From Gnetum montanum (lineage: Eukaryota; Streptophyta; Gnetopsida; Gnetales; Gnetaceae): 64,000 nt of DNA. Positions 1 to 12,481 of this stretch are shown piece by piece. The position numbers were made by a program, and so were the translations under genes. Where the stretch lies: the NCBI GenBank assembly GCA_015680685.1, contig MNCI01009575.1:103883-167882 (forward strand). Reading direction: 5' to 3'. The number at the start of each line of letters is the position of its first letter. Position 1 is the stretch's first letter. The notes under the pieces are model-generated. The model was given only the letters and a program-made list of their open reading frames with translations, had not been told where the DNA came from and did no database searches.

Positions 1-290
1 AATATCACTTTACCTTTGATAATAACCTCTTATTTGTAGAATGGATGAGTGAATGTAGTGGGCTCATTGTCCAAATAATTTACCACTCGTGACTCGATAA
101 CATAGAACACACCTCAACCAATGAGCCACATGAGTGTTTTATTCATAGATGAGATTACTTATAAAAACATAAAAAGAAAAATAAAGAAAAAGATAAAAAA
201 ATAAACAAGAGATTGAAAAATGAAAAACTGGAAAACAAAAAGTTGTAAAATCAAAGAAAATGAAAAATATTTATTAATCCTGCTTGTTAT

Positions 291-2269
291 TTAGAATGGG
301 GGATATCCCCCATAACTAAATGGTTGAGCATGGCAAGGATTAATAAATGAAGGATGAGGATCCTTGCATGTTGAAAATATTGGAACTTATCCATACTTAC
401 CCCATCGGGGTTCACACACTTGATTGTAGTAAGCATAGTGGGGCAATTTATGCAATGTAGTTCCCGGATAACAAGTTGACCCATTATGATATTTGGGACC
501 GTTAGATGGCATGCAAGGATTGGGATGTTGCCTTCCATGATTGTGTTCATTGGGCCATATGGTTGTTGGAGTGTTAGTTGGTGGCCCTAATGAAGTGACA
601 TGAGGTGTTGGGTTTGAAGATAAGGGTGCACCACAGTGTTGGACTTGTGTTGAGTTAGAGGATGCAGTGGCCTTGGAATTATGTTTTTCCTTCCTATGGT
701 CATGTCTAAAGAAGGGACATCTTTGATGTTACTGAGGTCTATCACTGCTGTTGGAAATAGTAGCACAAGTAGTGTTTATGGGTTGTTGCTGTGGTGCAGA
801 TACCTTAGGAATAGTTGGTGGCGATGTAGAAGGAGGGAAAGGATGAGAATTTTGAAAATTGGGAGAAGTGTAAGATGCACAAGGTGGTGGTGGTGTTGAG
901 GACATGGCTTGATAGTATTGTGGAGAATGGTAATGTGGTGAGATAGAGTATGTTGGCCTAGTTGGAGAAATAGGATGTTGAACTAAATAAGTGTTTGGAT
1001 TCGGATTATATGAAGGGTGTCTCTAGATTAGGGGTGGATTCCCCCACGACTGGGATTGTTTCCACTATGATCGAACATAATTTCTCTGTACGAACTCTGG
1101 ATGTAACGTGCTTCCCCAATGCTCATATAAATGTAACAAGATTGGGCATTGACCCTTGGGGTGATCGTACAGGCATATGTTGCATTCATATGTATGATTG
1201 GCAGTTCAGCTCTTATTTTCTTCATTCCTTCTTTCTGAATGTCTAATGATATTTTTTCCTGCTTCTTGGGTTGTCAAAACTCTATCTCCAATAATATCAA
1301 TAACTTCTCCACACTTTTTATACGTCCATTCCAACATCTTATTGATCTTTGCCTTGACTTCCTCTAACGATTGGTGTACTGGCAAAGATGGTTATTTCTC
1401 CTTGTGATAAGTTGATTTCTCCTTTTGATGATCATGGACCTTTGTTAAGTTGAAATTTTGGTCTCGTTGATGTTTTTCAACACTCTCCCATCTAGCCATT
1501 TCTCCTTCTTCTTTTTCTACCCACTTAATAAGCTCTTGGACTTGATGGGTTTGTATAGTTGTCCTTGGGCATACATCCCTAGGGTTTCTCTTGTTGCACC
1601 ATGAAGCCCATCAATGATATGGTACATTAGCCTTTCCTCGGAGAACTCATGGCCTAGACAGTTGTTTAACAGTGCATAATATCTTTCTAAGGCCATGTCC
1701 AAGGGTTCATGTTGTGCTTGTTTCCACCCTTGGATTTGTTTCCTCAAGGATGACACTCTTGCGTAGGTTTGATATATTTCATTAAATAACTCTACCATTG
1801 TTGACCAACGTCGTATTGAATTTGGTTTTAATGATCTATACCATACTTTTGCTTGGCCAACGAGTGTCAGAGGAAAGAGCTTAATTTTTTTCCAACCAGT
1901 ATCAATGTTGTTCCATGTGCAGGCATCATAGAAGGCTTGTAAATGTTGATGCAAATCTAAGTCATAGCCTCCTGAAAAAGTAGGGAAGTTATTTGAATCA
2001 AGCCTGGGTAGACGGCTCTCTTTACGATGCCTACGAGAGATTCGAACAACCTCCTGTATTTGCGTTAAGCTTGTAGTGGCCAGTAGGGGTTCATCATCAT
2101 CATGTAAGTTATGCTTTTGGGTGTTGGGATGACGTTGCTTTCATTGATGTTTATAAGAAACCCCCACCTTGGGTTGCGTACCCCAATCTTCATTGTCATA
2201 TAATTCGTTGGTTATCCAATGAACTTCCTCACTAAGTGTGACATTATCGTGATCTTGTAGGAGAGGCAT
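291..2269 (-). pseudogene. Retrotransposon gag of A1, decayed
   Basis: Gag is the capsid polyprotein that packages element RNA. The start codon (complement 2267-2269) opens MPLLQDHDN, as in A2. The Retrotrans_gag core lies at about 1517-1960, with WYRSLKPNSIRRWSTM and the following LRKQIQGWKQ segment. A zinc knuckle CNICLYDHPKGQC is at complement(1146-1184), spaced C-x2-C-x3-H-x4-C, the spacing typical of Athila/Tat-type gags. The C-terminal half is rich in Pro, Gln and His. Several stops and frame changes break the frame, including a stop soon after YKHQ near the N-terminus, so no full protein can be made. Apparent plus-strand ORFs over 681-1407 are antisense shadows. The 3' end near 291 is approximate. 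Confidence 0.8.
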
Positions 2270-2380
2270 TGCTGTGTGTGAATTAATGTGTGACTATTTA
2301 CAATTATTTCTTGCTAAAAGATGCATCATTAATTTCTATACAGTGACATTGTATAATATAACTGATCTAGATAACTAGCA

Positions 2381-2402
2381 CCATCCCCGACAACGGTGTC
2401 AA
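2381..2402 (-). other. Primer binding site of A1 (tRNA-Asp type)
   Basis: The minus strand reads TTGACACCGTTGTCGGGG right after the LTR. This matches, with a few transitions, the complement of the 3' end of plant tRNA-Asp (TGGCGCCGTTGCCGGGGA). The primer site sets the orientation of the element. Confidence 0.75.
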
Positions 2403-3201
2403 TCATGAGTGACGAGATACCCCTACACTCAACCATACGAATATGAGCATTATACGCGTGATCCGGTCGAACTCCACAGACGGACTAGTTGTGGCACCTA
2501 GATAGTTAGCCTTAGGTTGCAGTTTTCTATCTTCCCACCTGGACTAGTATTATCTTTGTCACGTATGGTTTAGTCTAGAGTGAGGTGTATGATGTGGTTT
2601 CTAATCTAATGCTACTCCTGAAGGCAATGGAAAGTAATATCATCTAAGCTAAGAGAGAAAGGGTGAGAGAGAATCTAAGCTAGCCTAAGTGCGATGAGCA
2701 TCCGTTCCTTGATTATTCGTACACATCTTGGACTTTGTGCACGACTACTACTGGGATTACCAAGCGCAGATCCTAGGTACGCTACTGGGTTACCAAGTAG
2801 TCACACTTAAATGCCTGTAATCAAGTCGTACTCATTCCATGTTTAATAGGAGTTAATGGTGAGAGAGATTAACTAGGAAAGTAGTAAATAACAATTAATT
2901 AAATAATTAATCTAAGTGAATGCTACAATGATGAAGTAATCTTGATCTTTATTTCTAGTCATGTGCATGTCCATGTACGTCACACTCAAATAAAGGTTCC
3001 GTACAATTACAATCACCACACTGCGGGCATACACGGAGAGGAAAAGGGAGAGAAAGAAATTAAAACACTTAAACTAAAAACTGAAAGACTAATTGAAAAA
3101 CTAACTCATAAACTCATCTTTCTACCTCTTATTTATAGATGAGAAGACAGGCTGTGATATCGCATATGCGATATCGCGGTTGCCCAAAATGCAACTCATC
3201 A
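2403..3201 (-). repeat. 5' LTR of A1
   Basis: About 799 bp. On the minus strand it starts TGATGAGTTGC and ends CACTCATGA, one base off the family end CATCA. It shares with the A2 LTRs the U3 palindromes, a TATAAATA box, and the long downstream half with ATGAGTACGACTTGATTAC. The primer site follows directly. Confidence 0.85.
3130..3175 (-). promoter_or_regulatory. LTR promoter of A1: perfect 20-bp palindrome and TATA box
   Basis: Positions 3156-3175 read GATATCGCATATGCGATATC, a perfect self-complementary 20-mer. On the minus strand a TATAAATA box lies just downstream (complement of 3130-3137). The same layout recurs in every family A and C LTR here, which supports a promoter role. The binding factor is unknown. 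Confidence 0.6.
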
Positions 3202-3744
3202 ATATTGATGGTATGTGACATAGTTGTTCTTCTTTCAAAATTGTTATCCAACATTTGCTCTTAGGGATGGTCTCTTAGCAGCCATGGTTTGGAATTATTT
3301 TGAGCTTCTAGATGAGTACCATTTGTGCTCTATGGGATCATAACGAGTGTATTTGGTTCTCTTGAAGCAATAGCTTAGGAAAATGCATTTCTTTACTCTA
3401 CTATTCAATTTGAATATGAATTATTTTCATGTTTTAACATAGTATTGACATCCAAAAGTTTTCATGTGATTAACATTTGAAAGCTTGTTGTAGAAGAGTT
3501 CATAGGGAGATATAATTTTATTAGTGATGTTAGTTTTTATATTCATGGTCATTGTGGACCTTTTGGTGTGTCAAAACGTTAAGTAAAATGGACATTGAAT
3601 TGCTAAAATCAAATTCCAAGTAAGGTAGATTGAATTGTGGACATTTTAGGAAACCTTAACCTTATAAATACTAAGGTTAAACATAAATTCAAGATTAATT
3701 TCTTGAGATTTGAAAACATTTTTTGAGGCTTAAGAGATCCTAGG
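3202..3744. other. Unassigned spacer between A1 and B1
   Basis: About 540 bp of AT-rich sequence between two LTR elements. I see no open frame, no LTR and no primer site. It may be older element debris into which A1 and B1 both inserted. Confidence 0.4.
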
Positions 3745-5452
3745 TGATGAGTCATGTTTTGCATGACTCCGATATCAGGGCTGTGATGTCAACTATTTGA
3801 TATCGAGGCACAACCTCCGATGTTGGCCATCCGATATTGCCCCTTCTGTGGTAGCCTATAAATACCACACTTAGGTGCATAGTTGGGAGATAGATTGTTG
3901 ATAGATTTTAGATAGATTTTTCATATAATTTTGATTTCAAGTTTTGTTGTTTTCCAGTGCATGCCTGTAGTGTGATGTTAAGTGATTATATGACATCCTT
4001 ATTTGAGTGTAACGTACTTGGATGCATTATATGACCAACTAATGAATCACCATTTGATGTCAGTTGCAATGTTGGGTACGTGACGTTGGGGCCTAGATCT
4101 GACATCGGATGTCTGACATTGGGGTATATACCCCAAGTCTATAAATATTGCGCTTGGGCTCTAGTTTTGAGGGATCATAGTTTAGATTTTTTAGTTAGAG
4201 TAATGAAGGCCTTGTAGTTTATTTCCCTTAGAGTTAGAATATTTTTTGAGTGCTTGTAAAAAAATTCTTAAGTATGTGTAGTTCTTTGTTTGAGCATTGA
4301 TGTACCTGAGTGTAGCAGTGTGACAAGAATAAAACGAACTCTTTTGATAATCCTCGTAGCACTGAGAATAGCTTAATAGTTTCCTTATTGCATTTTACTT
4401 TCTTGTTCTTTACTTTAATGCATTTCATTAAGCAATTTATTTTCCACAATTAATGAACATGAGCATGACCACTTCGAGTATTCATATAGTACTTGGTAAC
4501 CTAGAAATGCTTAATGTTTGGTAGCCCAACAGTGCCATATGTGTTCAGAAAAGTGGGGTGGTTACTTGTGTTAGGCTAGATAGGCAATAGACATTAGTTT
4601 TCAATCTACTCTATGCTTATTCTTGTTGTAGGTGATTACATCTATAAAATATAAAATGACAAAAAATTCATATACCTCAATTACACTTCAACCATATCCT
4701 TGAGCCTCACAAGTGTAATTGAGAAGATAATGAATGTTCCCAATGCCATTTCACTTCCTAGAGGAGCTAGTATATGAGATAAATAGGTACATGGAATTCG
4801 ACTGAATTGTGCGTAACACCTTAGTGATTCATATGTTTGGGTGTAAGGGTACCTCATCACTCATCGCTAGCAATAAAGATTGAGATTACTTTCATCATTG
4901 CAAAATCCACTTAGATTTATTATTACTTTCAATTATTTAAGCATTTATTGTTTTCCTTAGTTAATGTTTCCATTTATTACTCTTTATTATTCCTATCATT
5001 AAGTGGAATGAGTACAACTAATCGTGAGCACTTAAGTGTAATTACTTGGTAGCCTAGCAATGTATCGTTTGGTACGCCCAATGACATACGCTTGGTAATT
5101 CTAGCAATAGTTATGTGAAGTCCAAGGCATGTACGGATGATTAGGAATGGATACTCATCACACATAAGCTAGTTTAGACTTTACTTTACACTATTTATTA
5201 GCTTAATTAATCATTCTCTTTATTATCATTAGGAGTAGCTTTGGGCCAGACAACATCAATCATCATATGCCTCACTTTGGACTAAACCATATGTGACAAA
5301 GCTACCACTAGTCCAAGTGGGAGGATAAAAAACTATGATCAAGGCATAATGATTTAGATGCACAACTAGTCCCATCCATGGAATTTGACTGAATTGTGTG
5401 TGAATAATTGTGATTCATATGGTTGGACATAGGGGTACCTCACTGCTCATCA
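3745..5452 (+). repeat. 5' LTR of B1, interrupted by solo LTR C1
   Basis: It starts TGATGAGTCATG and ends CTGCTCATCA. Removing 4043-4866 leaves about 884 bp that aligns with the 3' LTR at 12482. Its U3 has decayed palindromes (GATATC without most CpGs) and a TATAAATA box at 3857-3864. The two halves rejoin as CATGACCAAC / AATAAAGAT, matching the unbroken copy near 12783. Confidence 0.85.
4043..4866 (+). repeat. Solo LTR C1 (family C) inside the B1 LTR
   Basis: An 824-bp block that starts TGAATCACC, has TATAAATA at 4140-4147 and ends CACTCATCG. It resembles the family C LTR at 62501-63336, including the segment GCATTGATGTACCTGA. No internal element sequence remains, so it is read as a solo LTR left by recombination between two LTRs. 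The flanks (CTAA before, CTAG after) only weakly suggest a target duplication. Confidence 0.7.
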
Positions 5453-5474
5453 TTGGTGCCATTGCCAAGGATGG
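5453..5474 (+). other. Primer binding site of B1 (tRNA-Asp type)
   Basis: TTGGTGCCATTGCCAAGGAT follows the LTR end CATCA directly. It matches the tRNA-Asp-type primer site TGGCGCCGTTGCCGGGGAT apart from a few transitions. Confidence 0.75.
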
Positions 5475-5577
5475 TGATAGTTATCTAGATTAGTTATATT
5501 ATACATGATCATTGTAAATGCATTAATGATATATATTTCAAAAAATATTAAATCACACACATCATTAACTAAAAATA

Positions 5578-8079
5578 ATGTCTCTTTCACAAGGAAGTGA
5601 TAATGCATTATATAGTGAAAACATTCATTGAAGAACTAATGAGATATATGTTGAGGAAAATTGGAGTGACCAACCTCATGCAAGGATTTCATATGTTCAT
5701 GACCACCTTGATGAAACTTGAGGACTACATTCACCTAAGGTAGAAAACCTTAGAGGTGATGAAGTAAGTCTTGCACCAAGGAAGGCCTTAAGGCCTAGGA
5801 CCTCCTCAAAACCTGGAAACAATAAATCAAGGGACCTTGGGGAACACTATAAGAGCCATGAAAATCCTCCTAGTTCCTCATCTTCCTCTTACTCTTCAAC
5901 ATCTAGTTCTAACGAAGATGAATGTAGGTATAAAGACCAAGCTCATCATTGGCGTTAACATATAAATAAACATAGGAATTGAAACCATGGAAAAAATTAA
6001 AGACATAAAAATGAACATAGACAAAATTATCATAATCAAACGAATAGAAATATAAATTTTCACAACATGTTTAATGACGATGAACCCTTGTTGGCCACTA
6101 GAAGCCTAATGCAGATCACAAAGGTAGTTAAGATACCCCATTGGCATCACAGGGAAAGTTTCTTACCTAGGATTGATATAAAAAATATCCCTAAATTTGT
6201 GGGAGGCTATGATTCGGATCGACAACATCATGTACAAGCCTTCTAAGATGCCTATGCCTTCTACAACATTAAAAGTGGGTGGCAAAAGCTTAAGCTCTTT
6301 CCTAGGACACTAGTCAATAGAGCCAAAGTGTGGTATAGGTTGTTGAAACCAAATTCAATTCGATGGTGGTTCACATTGCTGAAAATCTTCAACAAGAAAT
6401 ACCAAAGCTATGCAAGGGTGTCTAACTTGAGGAGACAGATCCAAGGATGGAGACAAGAACAAAGTGAACCCTTGGGCATGGCCTTAGATAAATATTATTC
6501 TCTATTAAATAGATTCCTAGGCCATGGTTTCTTTGAGGAAAAGAAACTTTTCAACATCATAGATGGGATTCATAATGAAACAAGGGAAACCCTTGGGATG
6601 TATGCTCTAGGTCAATTATACGAGCTACGAACCCATTAGATTTGAGAGCTAATCGAGCATGTGGTAAAAGAAGAAAGAGAGCTATGAAAATTGGAGAATG
6701 TTGAGAAATATCATTAGGATCCAACTCTTCAAAAGGAAAAGATTCATGTCTATGGTAAGGAGAAAGAGGCTGCTCTCAATAAGGTGATTCTACAATGAAC
6801 CTTGTTGATACCGAAGTCTATCGATGAACTTGAAGCAAGGTTTGATAGGATGTTAAAGTGGATAAATGAGAAAGTTACAACTTTCATAGAAGGTAACACA
6901 AAATGAACTAGGTGTTCGCAATAAATGGAGGAAGAAGAACCAAGAAACAACTAGGAACACTTATTGGTAAACAAGGGAAATGGCTGAAGAAGAAGAGGCT
7001 ATAGACTCAACCATGGATGAAGATGACAGATGTGACATCTACATATATGATCATCCAAAGGGCCATTACCCAGTCATGTCACATCTACATGAGTATTGGA
7101 CTTTTTCATTAAATCCCAAATTCATGCAAAAGCACATGCCTAGGAAATTTCCTTTTCCACATAGTAATTATAGATAGTTCCACAATCAATCGTACTATTC
7201 TAGGGGGACTTATTACCAGCGTCAACACTATCATCAACCGTAGTGGCAAAACCCACAATCATGGGGTTGGCCATCATCAAACCAACCCTACCCTTGCTAC
7301 CAATTGAAACTGTATGGATATTATCTTCAACACCATGTTTTTCTAACTAGTTCTATGTCCTCTACTTCAAATTGCTACTATCACTCTCCTGAGTACCATC
7401 AACCCATGACATCTCCTAAAGGATCACCACCTTGCACCTCTTAGCCTCCATCCTATCCTCAATATTCTCATAATCCACCTCATCACATGGCAGCTTCAGC
7501 AACATAGGAAGGTTTAGCACCACAACATCAACAAATGAATGCCTCTTGTGCTACGAATGTGCATAAACATGTTGATACTAGTAGGTTCCCACTGCAAACT
7601 CATAAACATCCTTTCTTTAGGATAGCTCTTAGGTGAAAGCACAACACTCATGGACCTACCACATCATTTGAACTAGCACAATGCTAATCTAGTGCAATGT
7701 CTTCCCTTTCACAACCAAAGTATTCTATGCCTATGCAAGAACTCCCATCTATTGTTACTCCAACACCCAATAGAAGTAATGAATCTAGCAATGTGAGGAG
7801 AAAAATGAATCCATGCATACTGAATCATGGTCAAGGGTGTAATCATGGGCTAGACATCTGTAACATGGACAAAACTCATACTTTGATCCACCGTTTGTTT
7901 AATAACCAAGTGTGTGAACAACAACTTGTCTGCCTAGCTACCACTAATCTAAGAGATACCCAATGGCTTGAAAATGAAATGTTAACACTGTTTTATATAT
8001 GCATGGAGCCTACCTATCCACTTATTAATTCTTACCATGGTTAAACACTTAGTCATGGGGGAAACACCCCATCCTAACA
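5578..8079 (+). pseudogene. Retrotransposon gag of B1, decayed
   Basis: It starts ATG at 5578 (MSLSQGSDN) at the same distance from the primer site as in A2. A serine-rich stretch lies near 5870-5910. The Retrotrans_gag core is at about 6170-6640: VGGYDSDRQHH, then WYRLLKPNSIRWW, RRQIQGWRQEQ and ETRETLGMYA. The zinc knuckle position near 7028 reads CDIYIYDHPKGHY, so two of the three cysteines are now tyrosine. The tail (7200-8079) is rich in Gln, Pro, His and Tyr. Many in-frame stops are present, often TAG or TAA where A1/A2 have Gln. It is clearly homologous to the A1/A2 gag and more decayed. Confidence 0.8.
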
Positions 8080-9410
8080 TTTAGAATTAATAAGTGTTTT
8101 TCATCTTTTTATTTTACAATTTTTTATCCTTTTCTTTTTTCTTGATACAAATTTTTCCTATCCTTTTAAATTTTTTCCACATTTTGTTTTCATTTCCTTT
8201 GTCAGTAATCTTGCTTATCAATAAAATGATCATGTAGCCCATTGAGGTGAGATTTTCTCTATCTTGTCAGGTCATAAGGGGTTATTCGGACAGTGGGGCT
8301 ACATCATCCATCCACCCATTTCATTAATAAGAGGTTCTTACTTGGTTATAATCATATTCTTGTCCATCACCAAAGCTAAGAATAAAATCATAATCATGAT
8401 GCCTAGACAAAAAAGTGAAGTACTAAGTGGGAATGTAAAGGGTGTGACTTCAAGGGAATTTTTGGATTCTCTTTGACCACTTCTGTATGTTCTATCATGT
8501 TGCTAAGGTTGTAATTATATCCTTGTAGATCTAATGAAAAATGAGAGTAAAGAGTAAAATAAAAGGGCATTGAATAAATTTCTGAGGATCATACTAGAAA
8601 GACATACATCCATGCCTAAAGGTTAACAACTTCTCAAATTATCATTAAGAAAAAAGAAAAAAGAAAGTGTCATTAATACACTCCTCCCTTGGACAAAATG
8701 TCAAGTGATGCTACTCCTTGCAACAGTGATAGTCTTATGGTTGTCAATTGAAGAGATGAAATAATGCAATGTCATTGGAATGTGGTATGGACTTGGTTTA
8801 AACCTTGGAAAGAAAGGCTAATGATTACTTAACCATTAATAACACACAAGGATTCATTATACCTATGGTAAGACATCTCACATCCCAATTTCTATAATCC
8901 ATTCTAAAATCCATCTCATCTCGTTATTTGTATGATCATGACTTGTGGTTTTGTGTAACGTAGAGTTATTTTCTCCAATTGGTGGTTTTAACATGTGTGT
9001 TTTGTTTCATAGTTATGTGTTGCATTCAACTCCTTTGGTGCCTACGAACATTTTTAGGTGTGGTTATACATGGGCATTATGGACTGAAGCTTGCTTTGAG
9101 GAGGATCCACTTGTATAATTGTTGTAACTTGTACTTGTTTGACACAACAACATCATTTTTAACCTTCCAAGCGCATAAATATTAAATCTACTACTTTCCC
9201 TTATCATATAATTGATCCATTCCACACCATAGGTCTAATACCCCTTTTCTTACATCTTCCAAAGATTTTAATGTCAGTGACTCCAACTTCTAACACTTTT
9301 GGTGCCTAAATATGATTTCTTACTTACCCCAGAACTATGGACTTATCCTAAAACCTTCCAACCAATCCCAGAGATTCATTTTCCATGATGAATTCCCTTT
9401 TAATATGCAG
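8080..9410 (+). other. Non-coding spacer between gag and ORF2 of B1
   Basis: AT-rich, no open frame of note. It matches the same interval of A2 in blocks: GGATTCTCTTTG at 8464, CCTTGTAGATCTAA at 8521, CACTCCTCCC at 8680 and CATCTCATCTC near 8910. These blocks show that the A2 segment 55327-55941 is inverted. Confidence 0.6.
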
Positions 9411-9423
9411 ATGTGAGCACCCT

Positions 9424-9498
9424 GATATCGACTACCTGATATCGGTTGAAACTTGACATTGGATATTTGATATTAGGTTAATAAAACCTATATATATG
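9424..9498 (+). promoter_or_regulatory. Internal promoter-like module upstream of ORF2 in B1
   Basis: GATATCG occurs at 9424 and 9438, further GATATT-like repeats run to about 9475, and CTATATATATG follows at 9488. This copies the LTR layout of palindromes followed by a TATA box, but sits inside the element about 580 bp before the ORF2 start. The module at 56490-56531 of A2 is at the equivalent place. A promoter for ORF2 is an inference. Confidence 0.5.
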
Positions 9499-10066
9499 AT
9501 GCCCGTAGTGCCCTAAAATCTATTCTCATCATTTGCAACTAGGGGAGTTTTTGAAATTTTCTCTTGTGATTAAGAGCTTTATGCAATCAACTTCCATTGA
9601 TGATCTTTTGCTCCCTACAACTCTAATCTTCGTGGTTTTTGAACCTATTTAAACCTAAAGTGTTCAATTTAGTTAAGGGAGGGTGCTTGTGTGGAAAACT
9701 TATACTGATTTTTCAACATTTTCTATTGCCCAAAAGGTATTATAAGGACAAGAATGTTAAAAACCTTAAAGTGTTTTAATGAATAATCAATCGTGTAAAT
9801 GTCAGAATACCTAATTCTCTAACCTAAGGAACCATAACTATCATGATAAGCCATACATAAGGAAAAAGAGGCCAATTTTGAAGGATCATATTGTGAAGGA
9901 TCATAAAAGAAGATTAACACCTTTTGGGCATTTTTCTGAAAATTTTTCTAACTTTACAATCATATAAGCTAAAGAACTTAATGGAAATAAGGTAATGAGT
10001 AAGGTATAAATATATTAATGATAAATACCAACACCTTAGTAAAATTAGACCCTTGATTGATTGCAA

Positions 10067-12320
10067 ATGGCCCCAAAAGGAGGAGGACAAGAAGGACCTT
10101 CACAAGGAGTAAGCAAATGATCAAGAGGTGGTAGAGGCCAACAAGGAGAACAAGTTAAGCATGAGAAATAGGAGGCCTAGTCATTTAGCATTCATCAACA
10201 GGCTCATGCTATAGGGTAGTTGGTCCAAGGAGAGGCCATGGAACCACAAGCTCCAGTGCAAGGACAACACCTCACATTGTTCCCAAAATTCCTTAAAGTC
10301 ATTTAGGAGAAATCCATGTTAACCACTGTCATCATGGAAATGAACTTCAATCCATTTATGGCATTTGTTCCTAAGGTAGTTCAAACTCAACTTCAGGCGT
10401 TACCATTATGGCACATCCTTTCTGACAGTGGTGAATGATACCTCGATGAGACATATCAATTTTGGCATAACAAAGAAGGCACCATAGTGAACATTGGCGA
10501 AGTTACTGTATCTTTTTTAGTCAAAACAATCATAGAGGCTTTGAATATGCCAAATGTGGGGGCCAAGTTGGCACATATGTCCACAAAATTCAATCTAGAA
10601 ACAAGAAAGTTATGGCTGAAATAGGCATACAATAAAGATAATAAGACATATAATGAGTTGACTTTGGAAGAGAGGACCTGTTTTAAACTAGGCACATATC
10701 ACCTCTTCCCAACTCAAGGGCTCAACAAAATTTCAACATATGAGGCTAGGGGAAGTGTAATATTAATGGGAAAATACATTGCTAATCTTCTCCAATTAAA
10801 GTACAAAAAAAATGCAAAGGTGGTTTGAAGAAAAGAAGGCAAGGAAGCCAGCACTTTTGTTCCCTTGCTTGATCAAGAAGCTATGTAAGTGTGCTAGAAT
10901 CCTAGGATACACAATGATGTTTTTAAGAGGGATTAGAATGCTTCCTTTGCTAAATTACTTAAACCTACATCTCCAAGGAAGGACCTTGGTGAAGAACAAG
11001 AAACAAAAAAGGAGCCAGAATTGGAAAAAGCAATAGAGCAAGAGCCCAAGCAGTGTGTGAGCCACAAGTTCCACCACCACTACCACAAGATTACCAGCCT
11101 ACAATGAGCCATCTACAAAGAATTACTGAAACTCTCAGTTGGGGAAGTAGGGATGAATCAAACCTTTTCCAAGTTATTAATTATGTCATGTATCCCACAA
11201 TTTTTGTTGATTCGACAAGGGGGTAGATTTCATTATAATTGAGAGAAGAATTCCAATGGTAATGATAAATCTCTAGTAATGCCACATCATTTTAGGTGAT
11301 CCTTGAAATAAGAGAAGGTTCCATAGTAGTGGTCATGAGGTATCAAGATGTGGTGGACACAACAGAGGTGATGACATATCACATCAAAGAATCTTTCAAT
11401 GTGTCTGTTGTGTTCCCAGTGAACTTGATTGGGACCAAAGATGCACCAATGTTTGCTAGGACTTCAATAACTCCTATAGCCCATGAGGAAATTCTTAATA
11501 GATTGTTATAGATGGGACAAGTAATGACAACCCTTTTTGACATCCCCAATGATGTCACTGTAGTGCAATTGAACCCCATCACCACAAAAGGGAGGCTAGT
11601 CATGGCTAAGACTAGGGTGGAACATGTAGAAAGGGAAGTGCATTGACTACAACAAGAGTTGGAGACCCTGAGAGCTAAAAGAAGAAAGCCTACCTAGTTT
11701 GTTGCACCTAACCAACTAGATTAATTTTGAATAGAGCAGTTGAACCTATTGATTGAATAGAACAACGTTATTAAGAAAGAGAAGGAGAAGGTAGTCTGGA
11801 ATGCTTTAGCTATTGAAGCTCAAGCATATGCCCATGCAAAAGCATTGGCCATTACATAAGAAGAAAATGAATAGCTTGTTGTGAATAACATAAGGTTGAC
11901 CACTATGCATTATATGAAAAAGAGTTTACAAACAGAAAAAATTCCTTACAAAAACTTCACATGGCAAACTTAGGATTCAAGGTGATTAAGGCCTGCTATC
12001 ATGGACAAAAAGATGTAGCCTTAGACCTAGCTAGGAGATTAAAAAATCACTAGGAATTGAAAGAAAAGGTTAGGGGATTTAAGGAGGAACGATGGCAGTT
12101 TGTCACTTGGTACATGAAAGCAAAAAAAATGTTCTTGTAGCTACCATGGCCATGGGATGTACCAGCTCTAGCACACATAAATTCAATAGCTTGGATGGTA
12201 CATGATACAAGGACGAAGGAAGAAAAGTTTTAGGTACTCTTAAACTACTACAAATTCCAAAAGCCTAGAGACAAAGGAAAGTGACCCATGGAAGAGCCAA
12301 CACCTTTGGGAACTACATGA
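10067..12320 (+). pseudogene. ORF2 of B1: plant transposon-type domain plus coiled coil, decayed
   Basis: Homologue of A2 ORF2 (56977-59757). It starts ATG at 10067 (MAPKGGGQEGPSQG) and ends with TGA at 12318 after the same ETT-like terminus. Conserved stretches include YLDETYQFWHNKEGT near 10440 (CGA/stop interrupted), TYHLFPTQGLNKIS near 10698, the NHIKES-like segment near 11375, and a coiled-coil-like C-terminal part. The length, 2254 nt, is not a multiple of three, and about 0.5 kb of the coiled coil is missing near 11900-11960 relative to A2. Function unknown; the domain resembles those annotated as putative plant transposon protein. It is a clear pseudogene. Confidence 0.65.
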
Positions 12321-12481
12321 GCTTTCCTAGTTTTGTGTCTTTTAATGTTGTGTCCATATTTTTTGTAAAACACCACTATGGCATGTAAAAGTCAATTTGT
12401 GTATCTAGTCTAGTTAGTGAATAATCCCATACCTTCCCAATATTTTGTAAAGACCTTGTTCTTCATTTTAACTTGAGGGTA

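Larger units (their letters stand above)
1..3201 (-). mobile_element. Family A LTR retrotransposon copy A1 (5' part, runs off the left edge)
   Basis: Reading on the minus strand, this copy has a 5' LTR (2403-3201), a tRNA-Asp-type primer site and a decayed gag. It continues past base 1, so its 3' half and any target duplication partner are not visible. The base order matches copy A2 at 33047 onward through LTR, gag start and proline-rich gag tail. The outer flank at 3202-3206 (ATATT) would be one half of the target duplication. The assignment rests on direct sequence similarity between the two copies; that the family lacks pol is inferred from A2, not from this copy. Confidence 0.85.

Noticed and set aside
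681-1407. Plus-strand open frames at 681-899, 995-1246 and 1198-1407
   Set aside because: They lie antisense to the A1 gag, which has clear gag motifs on the minus strand; the plus frames have no family signature.
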